A stretch of DNA of 64,000 bases from Chitinophagales bacterium (GTDB taxonomy: Bacteria; Bacteroidota; Bacteroidia; Chitinophagales; UBA2359), in the NCBI GenBank assembly GCA_020628375.1, contig JAHDFD010000012.1, positions 1-64,000 on the forward strand, written 5' to 3'. Below the pieces are notes generated by a model, which searched no databases, had not been told where the DNA came from, and saw nothing but the letters and a program-made list of their open reading frames with translations. Shown here piece by piece: positions 7,478 through 16,063 of the stretch. Position 1 is the stretch's first letter; every line of letters starts with the position of its first letter. The position numbers and the translations under genes are program-made.

Positions 7478-10255
7478 ATGAAACATATTATTACTTGTCT
7501 GATTATGCTGCTCTTACCTTTCAGCTCATTCTGTCAAACTATTGATGAAAAAGTAGATAGTTTACTTCAACAAATGACCATAGTTCAGAAAGTAGGACAG
7601 ATGACTCAGGTAGAAAGAGGTGCATTGGTGAATATGGAACATTTGAAGACTTATGGCATCGGATCTTTACTAAGTGGAGGTGGTTCTGCTCCAAATCCAA
7701 ATACTATTAGCTCATGGGTGAATATGTATAATGATTTTCAAACAAAGGCTTTGGAAAGTGAACTAGCTATTCCGCTTGTTTATGGAATTGATGCTGTACA
7801 TGGGCATAATAATGTTTATGGAGCAGTTATTTTTCCGCATAACATAGGCATGGGGTGTACCTGGAATCCTGAGTTAATAGAACAAGCAAACCAAATTGTT
7901 GCAAAAGAAGTTTCGGCAACCGGTATCGACTGGACATTCTCTCCCTGTATTGCGGTTGCCCGCAATGAACGATGGGGAAGAACGTATGAAGGATTCGGGG
8001 AAACAGCTGAAATTCAGAAAATAATGGCAGAGGCATCTGTACTGGGTTTGCAGGGAACCAATCTGGGCGATAATTCGACCATACTTGCCTGTGCCAAACA
8101 TTTTGTTGGTGATGGCGGAACAGAATTCGGAATCGATCAGGGAAATACAATACTTTCAGAAGATGAGCTGAGAGGAATTCACATGGAAGGATATATTGAT
8201 GCGATCAATGCCGGTGTTGGAACTGTTATGGCTTCTTACAGTAGTTGGAATGGTGAAAAATTACACGGACATGATTATTTATTGACAGATGTTTTAAAGA
8301 ATGAATTAGGCTTTGAGGGGTTTGTGATATCCGATTGGAGTGGCGTAGATCAGATAGATGAGAATTATAGAACAGCCATTAAAAGAGCGATCAATGCCGG
8401 AATTGATATGGTGATGGTACCCAGTCAATACGAAGTGTTTATTGCTCATTTATTGAGCTTGGTAGCGGATGGTGAAGTAAGTCAAGATCGCATTGATGAC
8501 GCTGTGCGCAGAATATTGAAACAAAAGTTTTTGCTGAACTTATTCGATGAACCCTTTGCAAATGACGAATTCGTTGACGCATTCGGTTCAGAAGAACACC
8601 GCGCTGTTGCCCGACAAGTTGTACGGGAGTCAATGGTATTATTGAATGCTAAAAATGATGTGTTGCCTTTACGGAAAAACGATCAGACCATTTTGGTTGC
8701 TGGTCCGCTAGCTGCCGACCTGGGGGCACAGTGTGGAGGCTGGACAATGAGCTGGCAGGGTGGAAATGGAAGTATTACACAGGGAACAAACATTTTACAA
8801 GGATTAGTAGAACTATCTGAGACCAGTAATATTCTTTATGATGCCAATGGTAATTATTCAGGATCGGTTGATGTAGCAGTGGTGGTGATCGGAGAAAAAA
8901 CACCTTATGCAGAAGGCTACGGCGACAGAGCTGATCTTGAAATAGATGCTGCTGATATTAATTTGATAAAAAAATTGAAAGAAGATGGCATTCCAACGAT
9001 TGCATTGCTTGTTTCAGGAAGACCAATGATATTAGGAGAACTATTAACTTACACCGATGCTATAATACCAATTTGGTACCCCGGAACTGAAGGTGATGGT
9101 ATTGCCGAAGTGCTATATGGCGATTATCTTCCAAAAGGGAAACTGAGTCATTCGTGGGCTAAAGATATGAGTCAGATACCGTTGAATTGGGGCGATGAAA
9201 GTTATGACGCTTTATTTTCTTATCAACACGGACTAACGGAATTTCCTGAAAGCAGCGCTGCCGAAAAATTAATGCCTTATGCAGCAACTACAAATAAGTT
9301 AGGCAATGAAATATTATTGAGTCTCAGCGACGAAATAACAACGTTGAATGCAACCATAAATGATTTTGAAATTAAAGTAAATGGAGCAACTGTTACAGAT
9401 TTGATCGCTTCAATAAATATTGCTGAATTTGACGAAAGTATATTGTTTTTTTCACTCAATACAAACGTTCAGGAAAACAATAAGATCACTATTTCTTATA
9501 CAGGAGGAAATATAATGTCGAACAATTTGACCTTAGATAGTTTTGAAGATTTCTATGTTTATAATGCTACCATCTATTCAAATACAACACACGAAATTCC
9601 GGGAAGGTTTGAAGCAGAAGATTACTTCGATATGTTTGGCATACAAACAGAACCATGTACTGATGTGGGTGGAGGTGAAAATGTGGGATATTTCAATCCG
9701 GGCGATTGGCTGAAGTATTATGTGGAGGTAAAAGAAACTGGCTTATATCATCTGAATTGCAGAATGGCGGGATTTGCAACCGGAAGTCTGAGAATACAAT
9801 TTGATAATGATTTTGAAACGTTTGTAGATTATAGTTCTACAAATGGCTGGCAGAATTGGCAGGACTTCACAAGCACTATTTATTTAAACGAAGGCTTTTA
9901 CGAAATGGAAGCATATTCATTCACAGATGCCATTAATATCAACTATTTTGATTTTGACTTGATCGAAACTTCTGTACAGAATCCTTTGCAACAAGTTGAA
10001 AATATTAATGTTTTCCCTGTTCCTTTTAAAGAATCAATTAACGTTGAATTCACTTTGAATAAAGCACTGAATACGAGCGTGAAACTATCGGATATAACGG
10101 GTAAATTCGTTCAGGAACTTTTTAATGAGAAATTATCAAAAGGAAGGCACAAATTATTGTTTTCTATTGATCCGGATTTAGCAAATGGAATTTACTTCAT
10201 CGAAATAAGAGATGGACAAAAAAGATATTTTGAGAAGTTGATTAAGGAAGATTGA
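7478..10255 (+). CDS. secreted GH3 beta-glucosidase/exoglucanase with CBM6 and T9SS sorting domain
   Basis: 925 residues with a signal peptide cleaved near FCQ (residue ~20). The GH3 N-domain carries YGIDAVHG, CAKHFVGDG and the nucleophile loop VISDWSG (Asp286). The GH3 C-domain carries PGTEGDG (Glu538), the position of the acid/base in barley ExoI-type enzymes, and ends with FSYQHGLTEF. Residues ~700-830 (RFEAEDYF ... NPGDWLKYYVEV ... FEMEAYSF-like) are a CBM6-type carbohydrate-binding module. The last ~80 are a type A sorting domain. It should hydrolyse beta-linked gluco-oligosaccharides outside the cell or on its surface. The gene is monocistronic, as repeats follow it. Confidence 0.95.
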   Translation: MKHIITCLIMLLLPFSSFCQTIDEKVDSLLQQMTIVQKVGQMTQVERGALVNMEHLKTYGIGSLLSGGGSAPNPNTISSWVNMYNDFQTKALESELAIPLVYGIDAVHGHNNVYGAVIFPHNIGMGCTWNPELIEQANQIVAKEVSATGIDWTFSPCIAVARNERWGRTYEGFGETAEIQKIMAEASVLGLQGTNLGDNSTILACAKHFVGDGGTEFGIDQGNTILSEDELRGIHMEGYIDAINAGVGTVMASYSSWNGEKLHGHDYLLTDVLKNELGFEGFVISDWSGVDQIDENYRTAIKRAINAGIDMVMVPSQYEVFIAHLLSLVADGEVSQDRIDDAVRRILKQKFLLNLFDEPFANDEFVDAFGSEEHRAVARQVVRESMVLLNAKNDVLPLRKNDQTILVAGPLAADLGAQCGGWTMSWQGGNGSITQGTNILQGLVELSETSNILYDANGNYSGSVDVAVVVIGEKTPYAEGYGDRADLEIDAADINLIKKLKEDGIPTIALLVSGRPMILGELLTYTDAIIPIWYPGTEGDGIAEVLYGDYLPKGKLSHSWAKDMSQIPLNWGDESYDALFSYQHGLTEFPESSAAEKLMPYAATTNKLGNEILLSLSDEITTLNATINDFEIKVNGATVTDLIASINIAEFDESILFFSLNTNVQENNKITISYTGGNIMSNNLTLDSFEDFYVYNATIYSNTTHEIPGRFEAEDYFDMFGIQTEPCTDVGGGENVGYFNPGDWLKYYVEVKETGLYHLNCRMAGFATGSLRIQFDNDFETFVDYSSTNGWQNWQDFTSTIYLNEGFYEMEAYSFTDAININYFDFDLIETSVQNPLQQVENINVFPVPFKESINVEFTLNKALNTSVKLSDITGKFVQELFNEKLSKGRHKLLFSIDPDLANGIYFIEIRDGQKRYFEKLIKED

Positions 10256-10323
10256 TTATTCCTTTAGCCCTTGTTGGCTATTGTCCCTTGTTGGTCCTTT
10301 AGACTTGCAATATCAAATCTTTT

Positions 10324-10531
10324 ATTAACTGATGTTAAGCAGAGTTTGTGTCAGACTGAGTAAACGGAGATTTTTCGAGTGAAAACGAAGAAAAAACGTA
10401 GTGCATCGCCAGGCGACCCTGCGAAGTCTTTGACCGTCAAGAACTTAACTTCGATGCGTTCCGAACCCTAATTTTTTCAAAATTGGGTTCAAAACTTACT
10501 CAGTTTGACATAGTGCGTAACATTAGTTATT
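10324..10531. repeat. ~200-bp palindromic intergenic element
   Basis: Arms of about 38 bp (10324-10363 and the complement of 10497-10531) share TAACT-ATGTTA and end in CTGAGTAA. An inner hairpin at 10463-10490 pairs GAACCC-AATTTT with AAAATTGGGTTC. Bases 10256-10656 contain no gene: they hold a short degenerate heptamer-like stretch (10261-10300, CCTTGTTGG words), this palindrome, and the leader of the next gene. It may be a non-autonomous element or a REP-like structure. Confidence 0.5.
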
Positions 10532-10656
10532 AAATTTAAAGAAAATGGAGAAATCCAATGTTAGTGAGACGACCAACCTTATGTGAAAAGCACTTTTAAC
10601 ACTAAAAATATCCCTTATTAAATAATATACAAATCGAAGTGTGTATTTTTACCACC

Positions 10657-11502
10657 ATGAAATTCTTTTCACATTTCATATTTGCGTTATTAATACTTTC
10701 TTCAGGAAGCTTAATTGCGCAGAATGATCGATTTGCAATAGGAGCTGAAGAAGCAGGAGCCGGATATACAGGTCAGACGAAATCAACAGCTTTTTCCATT
10801 TTTAATAATGTTGCCGGTTTGGCAAATATGGATGGTTTGAATATTGGCGCTTATGCAGAAAATCGTTTTCTGGTAGATAATATTAATTTGATCGGAATTG
10901 GAGCGGCCTTGCCAACAAAATCCGGAACTTTTGGTCTGGGAATTTTTCGTTATGGAAACAATAGCTATAATGAAACAAAGATCAGAGCAGGTTACGGGCG
11001 TTTATTGGCTGAAAAATTATCTATTGGTGCCGGCTTTGAAGTTAACAGTTTCAGTATAGAAGAATATGGTTCGCTTTTCAATTTTACATTCGATCTCGGA
11101 CTACAATACAACATTCTTGATAATGTAAGGATAGGAGCGAATATATACAATCCGTTACGTATTCAGTTAACCGATAACGATCTCGACAGATTACCGACTA
11201 TAATTAGTTTTGGGGCAACTTACCAACCTTATGAAAAAATTGCCATTCATTTGGAAGTACAGAAAAATCTCGATTATAAAGCAACATTCAGAGGTGGTGT
11301 CGATTATAGAATAATAGATGTTCTAAGCATTCGCTGTGGCTTTTTGAGCAATCCTGATATGGTTACTGCAGGATTAGGAATACACTTAAAAAACTTTCAG
11401 ATCGATATTGCCGGAACCTGGCATCCCACCCTCGGAATTACTCCACATGTAGGAGTTCAATATGCAAAGCCTAAAGAATTGGAAAGTGTTGAGGAAGAAT
11501 AA
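10657..11502 (+). CDS. PorV/PorQ-like outer-membrane beta-barrel protein
   Basis: 281 residues from the ATG at 10657; an upstream GTG at 10639 is in frame but would spoil the signal peptide. Signal peptide MKFFSHFIFALL...LIAQ, then RFAIGAEEAGAGYTGQTKS and a SIFNNVAGLA segment, which is the usual N-terminal plug wording of the PorV/PorQ/UPF0164 group. The rest alternates in beta-barrel fashion. PorV-like proteins shuttle T9SS cargo, but many paralogues have other roles, so the exact function is open. Its 3' end overlaps the next gene by 41 bp, indicating co-expression. Confidence 0.75.
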   Translation: MKFFSHFIFALLILSSGSLIAQNDRFAIGAEEAGAGYTGQTKSTAFSIFNNVAGLANMDGLNIGAYAENRFLVDNINLIGIGAALPTKSGTFGLGIFRYGNNSYNETKIRAGYGRLLAEKLSIGAGFEVNSFSIEEYGSLFNFTFDLGLQYNILDNVRIGANIYNPLRIQLTDNDLDRLPTIISFGATYQPYEKIAIHLEVQKNLDYKATFRGGVDYRIIDVLSIRCGFLSNPDMVTAGLGIHLKNFQIDIAGTWHPTLGITPHVGVQYAKPKELESVEEE

Positions 11503-13675
11503 AATAAATATAGCTTTATGTCCACTCATTGTGGCTTTTTTGCTCTTTAGTTTTTCTGTTGAAGCGCAGAAGAAAGATAAGGAAGCAGAATTGGTAAGCC
11601 ATATTGAAGAAGTATTGGAATATGTTGCAGAAGAAACAGATGCCGATGTTGATTTTGGTGCATACCTTGAAGCATTGACAGACCTTGCAGATAATCCCAT
11701 CAATCTTAACAAAACTTCTTATTCAGAATTAAGCCAATTACAGGGAATAATCAGTCCGGTTCAAATGAATAATTTGCTTGCCTGGCGGGAACAGGTCGGA
11801 AAGTTCTTCAATATATATGAATTACAGGCAGTACCGGGTTTCGACCTCAACGATGTAAGAAGAATACTTCCCTTTGTAGATGTAAAAGGAAAGGTCGCAG
11901 ATTTTAAAGTACCTTTAGGAAAACTACTATTTGGTGGCTCACATACCTTGTTTACCCGATATACCAGAGTGCTTGAATCACAAGCAGGTTATGAAGAAGG
12001 AACACAAATAACCGTCGGAGATTCAACTTATACAATATTACCTAAATATGCAGGTAGTCAGGATAAAATATTTTCTCGCTATCGCTATAAATACGGTTCT
12101 AAGATCAGTTATGGTATAACCGCAGAGAAAGATGCCGGTGAAGCATTTTTCAGAGGAAATAACAAACAAGGCTTTGATTTTTATTCAGCGCACTTTTATA
12201 TGCGTGATGTTGGACCGTTTAAACATATAGCATTAGGAGATTACGAAATACGACTAGGACAGGGTTTATTGATCTGGACCGGTTTGGGATTCAGAAAATC
12301 TTCTGATGTAATGGCGGTTATGCGTCAATCTCAACCAATACGTCCTTACACATCTGTAAATGAAGTGGCTTTTAATCGTGGTGTTGCCGTTACTTTAGGT
12401 GCGTGGAAAAACCAATTGGATATAACCCTTTTCGGTAGTAGAAAAAATATTGATATCGGAAGTCTTGGAGATCCGATATCGAGTATAGATGATGTTACTG
12501 AAGTTGATGATATTGATCTGGACGATGGAGAAATAGGAGCCTTCGCTTCATTGAACATTTCAGGTTTACACCGAACTGAAGGTGAAATTGCGAGAAAAGG
12601 CGTATTAACAGAAACCAATGCAGGTGGTAGTGTTAAATTCAATAAGAGAACTTTCTCGTTAGGCTTGAATGTTATTTATACCGATTATAGTTCTAATATC
12701 GACTCGATAGATGTATTAGATATTCGTTCACAGGATAGAGTTTCCAATATTTTCCGTTTTAATGGAAATAAATTATTGAATGCTAGTACAGATTACCGCT
12801 GGTTGTACAAGAATTTCCATTTCTTCGGAGAAACAGGTGTTTCCGATAATGGAGGCTGGGGAACCGTTAATGGTGTATTAATGAGTTTACACCCTACAAT
12901 TAATGCCTCGATCGTTTATCGTAATTATAGCCGCGATTTTTGGGTACAGAAAGGTTTTGCTTTCAGAGAATCGAGCTTCTTCAATGAGCAGGGCTTATTT
13001 TTCGGAACAGAATTCAAGCCCAAGAAAAACTGGCGTATAAATGCTTATTATGACATATATCGATTCCCTTGGTTAAGAAACGATTCTGATGCACCTTCAC
13101 GAGGTGTCGATCGTTTAATTCAATTAACGTACCGTCCTTCCCGTAACTTAGAATTATATGTGCGTTACAGGAATGAAACCAAACAAGAGAACTTTCCCGG
13201 AAATGAAGGAAACGATTTTCTTTCTCATCAAACAACGACATCACTTCGTTTTCATGCAAAGTATAAGATCAATAAAGCAATCGATATGAAAACACGTTTT
13301 CAAATGTCAGGTTTTGATGACGGATATAATGAACTAGAACGTGGTTTTATGATCTATCAGGATGTAAACTTTAAACCACTTTCGTTTCCGGTTTCTTTTA
13401 GTACCCGTTTTGCCTTATTCGATACCGACTCGTATAATTCCAGAATTTATGCCTATGAAAACGATGTATTGTACTCTTTTTCAATTCCGGGCTATTCAGG
13501 AAGAGGAAGCCGTTTTTATGTAATGCTTCGTTATAAAACACGAATAGGTCTGGATTTTTGGTTGCGTTTCGCACAAACCTACTTCGATGACAGAACCGTA
13601 ATCGGCGGTGGAAACGAAGAAATTCAAGGAAGAACAAAATCAGAAATAAAGGCGCAGGTACGCTTCAGATTTTAA
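11462..13675 (+). CDS. outer-membrane protein with N-terminal helix-hairpin-helix region
   Basis: 737 residues. After a signal sequence ending in VEAQ comes an acidic helical stretch. Next are ComEA-type helix-hairpin-helix motifs: NPINLNKTSYSELSQLQGI and then NIYELQAVPGFDLNDVRRI. The remaining ~600 residues look like a large beta-barrel and end in the aromatic KAQVRFRF, typical of outer-membrane barrels. The ATG at 11462 gives a long n-region; GTG at 11486 would give a more ordinary signal peptide. The gene overlaps the PorV-like gene, so both are one unit. Its last ~25 codons are duplicated at 14929-15003. Role unknown; such proteins are annotated as helix-hairpin-helix domain proteins in this phylum. 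Confidence 0.75.
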   Translation: MQSLKNWKVLRKNKINIALCPLIVAFLLFSFSVEAQKKDKEAELVSHIEEVLEYVAEETDADVDFGAYLEALTDLADNPINLNKTSYSELSQLQGIISPVQMNNLLAWREQVGKFFNIYELQAVPGFDLNDVRRILPFVDVKGKVADFKVPLGKLLFGGSHTLFTRYTRVLESQAGYEEGTQITVGDSTYTILPKYAGSQDKIFSRYRYKYGSKISYGITAEKDAGEAFFRGNNKQGFDFYSAHFYMRDVGPFKHIALGDYEIRLGQGLLIWTGLGFRKSSDVMAVMRQSQPIRPYTSVNEVAFNRGVAVTLGAWKNQLDITLFGSRKNIDIGSLGDPISSIDDVTEVDDIDLDDGEIGAFASLNISGLHRTEGEIARKGVLTETNAGGSVKFNKRTFSLGLNVIYTDYSSNIDSIDVLDIRSQDRVSNIFRFNGNKLLNASTDYRWLYKNFHFFGETGVSDNGGWGTVNGVLMSLHPTINASIVYRNYSRDFWVQKGFAFRESSFFNEQGLFFGTEFKPKKNWRINAYYDIYRFPWLRNDSDAPSRGVDRLIQLTYRPSRNLELYVRYRNETKQENFPGNEGNDFLSHQTTTSLRFHAKYKINKAIDMKTRFQMSGFDDGYNELERGFMIYQDVNFKPLSFPVSFSTRFALFDTDSYNSRIYAYENDVLYSFSIPGYSGRGSRFYVMLRYKTRIGLDFWLRFAQTYFDDRTVIGGGNEEIQGRTKSEIKAQVRFRF

Positions 13676-13764
13676 ATTTAGTTAAATATTTCTCACCTAC
13701 ACTTATCTAAGTAATTGATAAGTAATTAGTTATAGTCCGAGTTGAATTTTGATATTTTAAGAGT

Positions 13765-13798
13765 TTTGGAAAAGTATCAAAAACAGCCGCTACTTTCG
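13765..13798 (+). promoter_or_regulatory. putative sigma-A type promoter for the first barrel paralogue
   Basis: TTTG at 13765-13768 and TACTTTCG at 13791-13798 (7 of 8 to TAnnTTTG) are separated by 22 bp, slightly long. The corresponding site before the second paralogue is a better match. Confidence 0.4.
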
Positions 13799-13834
13799 CC
13801 CTATATATTTAATTTTTAATTAAACCATTTTCCA

Positions 13835-14479
13835 ATGAAAAAATTTACCCTGTTATTTAGCTTATTATTTATTGCCTTTCAGGTAGATGCACAGTTATGG
13901 ATTAGTGCAGATGTAGGATTTAATATAAGAACAAGTAAAGATAAAACGACGGTTTTAGGGATAAGTGATGAAATAGAGAGACCCCGTAGTTTAAGTCTTA
14001 TCTTAGGACCAACTATTGGTTATAACATCAATGAAAAAATTACCATAGGTGGTATTATTTCCTATAACTTATATCGTACTGTTCATAAAGATGATGAATA
14101 TAAACGAATCGTTAACAATTTCGAGATTGCCTTGCTTCCATTTTTGCGTTATAATCATGTAATTAATGATAAGTTTGGTATATACGGACAATTAGATTTT
14201 GGACCAAGCTTTGGAAAAGCTAAATCGAAGTTAGAAACAAATGATTCATCTTTTAATGATGAATCCAATCTTTTAAGATTTAGTATTAACTTACGTCCAG
14301 GAGTGTACTACCAGTTTAGTAGTCGTTTTTCTATGAATGCACATTATGGAGCTTTAGGTTTTAGGAGCAGTCGAGTTAAGTCCGATGGTAGTAATACTGA
14401 ACAAGTTTCTAAAAGATCAGACTTTGGGTTGAATTTACAAATGAGTTCTTTAAGATTTGGCTTGAATTATCACTTCTAA
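13835..14479 (+). CDS. outer membrane beta-barrel protein, tandem paralogue 1
   Basis: 214 residues: signal peptide MKKFTLLFSLLFIAFQVDAQ, then LWISADVGFN, TIGYNINEKITIGGI, LPFLRYNHVINDKFGIYGQ and a C-terminal LRFGLNYHF with terminal Phe, as in eight-stranded OmpX/OmpW-like barrels. It is the same length as, and clearly homologous to, the gene at 15162-15806, with most variation in short charged loops (for example KDKTTVLG versus NKAEFTSGG). A porin-like or structural role is likely; the substrate is unknown. Confidence 0.85.
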   Translation: MKKFTLLFSLLFIAFQVDAQLWISADVGFNIRTSKDKTTVLGISDEIERPRSLSLILGPTIGYNINEKITIGGIISYNLYRTVHKDDEYKRIVNNFEIALLPFLRYNHVINDKFGIYGQLDFGPSFGKAKSKLETNDSSFNDESNLLRFSINLRPGVYYQFSSRFSMNAHYGALGFRSSRVKSDGSNTEQVSKRSDFGLNLQMSSLRFGLNYHF

Positions 14480-14621
14480 TCAACAAAGGTTTAGCAGACT
14501 TTTATACAATTTTTTCTTAATAAGGGAGAGCCTTGTCTTCCAGTTACATAATTCTCGATATAATTTATCGTGTGGATGTTTTGCAGTTAAAAGATTGATT
14601 ATACAAAATTAAAAATAAAAA

Positions 14622-14755
14622 AACGTACAAATGATCGTGTCATATTGAGCGTAATGTAATGAAGCCGAAATATAGACACCTCGCTATTTTTTAGGGGATA
14701 ATTTGTATTATTTGGCTTCACTTGACAGTGATTTACACGCTCATAAATGTACGTT
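14622..14755. repeat. palindromic intergenic element
   Basis: Outer arms AACGTAC (14622-14628) and GTACGTT (14749-14755). Inner arms contain TGAGCGT...GAAGCCGAAATA (from 14646) and the complement of TATTTGGCTTCA...ACGCTCA (to 14743). Bases 14480-14928 otherwise show no gene. A faint similarity to GTCATTCTGAGCG-type intergenic phrases recurs near 18725-18770. Confidence 0.5.
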
Positions 14756-14928
14756 ATATTAAAACTCAAATTGTATTATTTATCGAACCGTCGAAGCAGG
14801 CTCAAAAACAGCTAGGATTGAAAACAAGCATAGCCTAATTTACGGTGAGTATTTTCAACGAAAAAAAAATCGAACTTTTAGTTAAAAAATGCTACATGAC
14901 ATAGCATATATTGTATTACTTAACTTCT

Positions 14929-15020
14929 ATTGGTGGTGCAAATGAAGAAATTCAAGGAAGAACAAAATCAGAAATAAAGGCGCAGGTACGCTTCAGATTT
15001 TAATTTTAGTTAAATATTTT
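14929..15020 (+). pseudogene. duplicated 3' fragment of the HhH outer-membrane protein gene
   Basis: Bases 14944-15003 repeat 13616-13675 almost exactly, including the final codons for EEIQGRTKSEIKAQVRFRF and the TAA; similarity runs from about 13601/14929 to 13692/15020. The offset is 1,328 bp and the start codons of the two barrel genes are 1,327 bp apart, so one tandem duplication covered the HhH tail plus the barrel gene. The fragment has no start and is not expected to be expressed. Confidence 0.9.
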
Positions 15021-15092
15021 ATATTGATTAAATCTAATATATTGTTAATCAAAGCAATATATTTAGATAAATTTCTAATATTTTATGTTTTG

Positions 15093-15122
15093 TTGAAAAA
15101 ATTCAAATATCATCTATATTTG
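15093..15122 (+). promoter_or_regulatory. sigma-A type promoter for the second barrel paralogue
   Basis: TTG at 15093-15095, 19 bp spacer, then TATATTTG at 15115-15122, a full match to the Bacteroidota TAnnTTTG -7 element. The predicted start of transcription is about 30 bp before the ATG. Confidence 0.7.
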
Positions 15123-15161
15123 CGCCTTGTAAATTTACTTTTTTAACAAAATCATTCTCAG

Positions 15162-15806
15162 ATGAAAAAAATTACCCTATTATTTACATTATTGTTTATT
15201 GCCTTTCAGGCAGATGCACAGTTATGGATCAGTGCAGACGTTGGATTTACTACAAGTGGAAATAAAGCTGAGTTTACGAGTGGAGGAACAACTATTGAAA
15301 GTGATGGACCTCGTACACTAGACCTTATCTTTGCACCTACTATTGGTTATAATATCAACGATAATATTACTATCGGAGGTATTATTGCTTATAATTTAGA
15401 TCGCACTGTTGCGGAAGGTGATAATACTAAAGAAACAGATGCTATTTCCGAAATAGCGATTCTTCCTTTTATGCGTTATAATCATGCAATTAACGAAAAG
15501 TTCGGTTTGTACGGACAATTAGACCTTGGTCCAAGCTTTGGAAAAGTAACTTCAGAGTTTGAATCTGGGAGTACAACAGTTACTAGTGAAGCCAACCTTT
15601 TAGGTTTTGGTATCAATATTCGTCCGGGAGTATATTTCCAATTCAGCGATCATTTTTCTATGAACGCACACTATGGAGCCTTAGGTTTCAATAGTGATCG
15701 TTTTAAAGTTGAAGATGATAATGCTGAGCAAATTTCGAGAAACTCAGACTTTGGTTTAAACTTACAAATGAGTTCTTTAAGATTTGGCTTGAACTACCAC
15801 TTCTAA
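15162..15806 (+). CDS. outer membrane beta-barrel protein, tandem paralogue 2
   Basis: 214 residues with the signal peptide MKKITLLFTLLFIAFQADAQ and the same barrel plan as paralogue 1: LWISADVGF, TIGYNINDNITIGGI, LPFMRYNHAINEKFG and terminal LRFGLNYHF. Differences concentrate in predicted extracellular loops, as expected if surface exposure drives divergence. It has its own strong promoter and a hairpin terminator, so it is an independent unit after duplication. Substrate unknown. Confidence 0.86.
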   Translation: MKKITLLFTLLFIAFQADAQLWISADVGFTTSGNKAEFTSGGTTIESDGPRTLDLIFAPTIGYNINDNITIGGIIAYNLDRTVAEGDNTKETDAISEIAILPFMRYNHAINEKFGLYGQLDLGPSFGKVTSEFESGSTTVTSEANLLGFGINIRPGVYFQFSDHFSMNAHYGALGFNSDRFKVEDDNAEQISRNSDFGLNLQMSSLRFGLNYHF

Positions 15807-15892
15807 ATAGAAGTTAAGTAGGCGTGTAGAAATTTCTTTGTGATGTTTAATTGAGAAACTTTTTCCGACTACTTAATAACTACATTAAGATC

Positions 15893-15931
15893 AAGGGCTA
15901 ACATTTTTTAAGAAAGTGTTAGCCCTTTTCT
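15893..15931 (+). terminator. Rho-independent-type terminator after the second barrel gene
   Basis: Stem AAGGGCTAACA (15893-15903) pairs with TGTTAGCCCTT (15917-15927), followed by a short T-rich run. It lies 87 bp after the stop codon. Confidence 0.7.
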
Positions 15932-16063
15932 GTTTCCATTTATCAAATCGAAACGTTTCACATAGACAAAATCATAGTTTCCTGTTAAAGACTTTACATA
16001 ATTTCAACAATGCCATTTATATATGCCAGAATGTTCCTATTTTCGCTATTCTGAAATTTTTTT

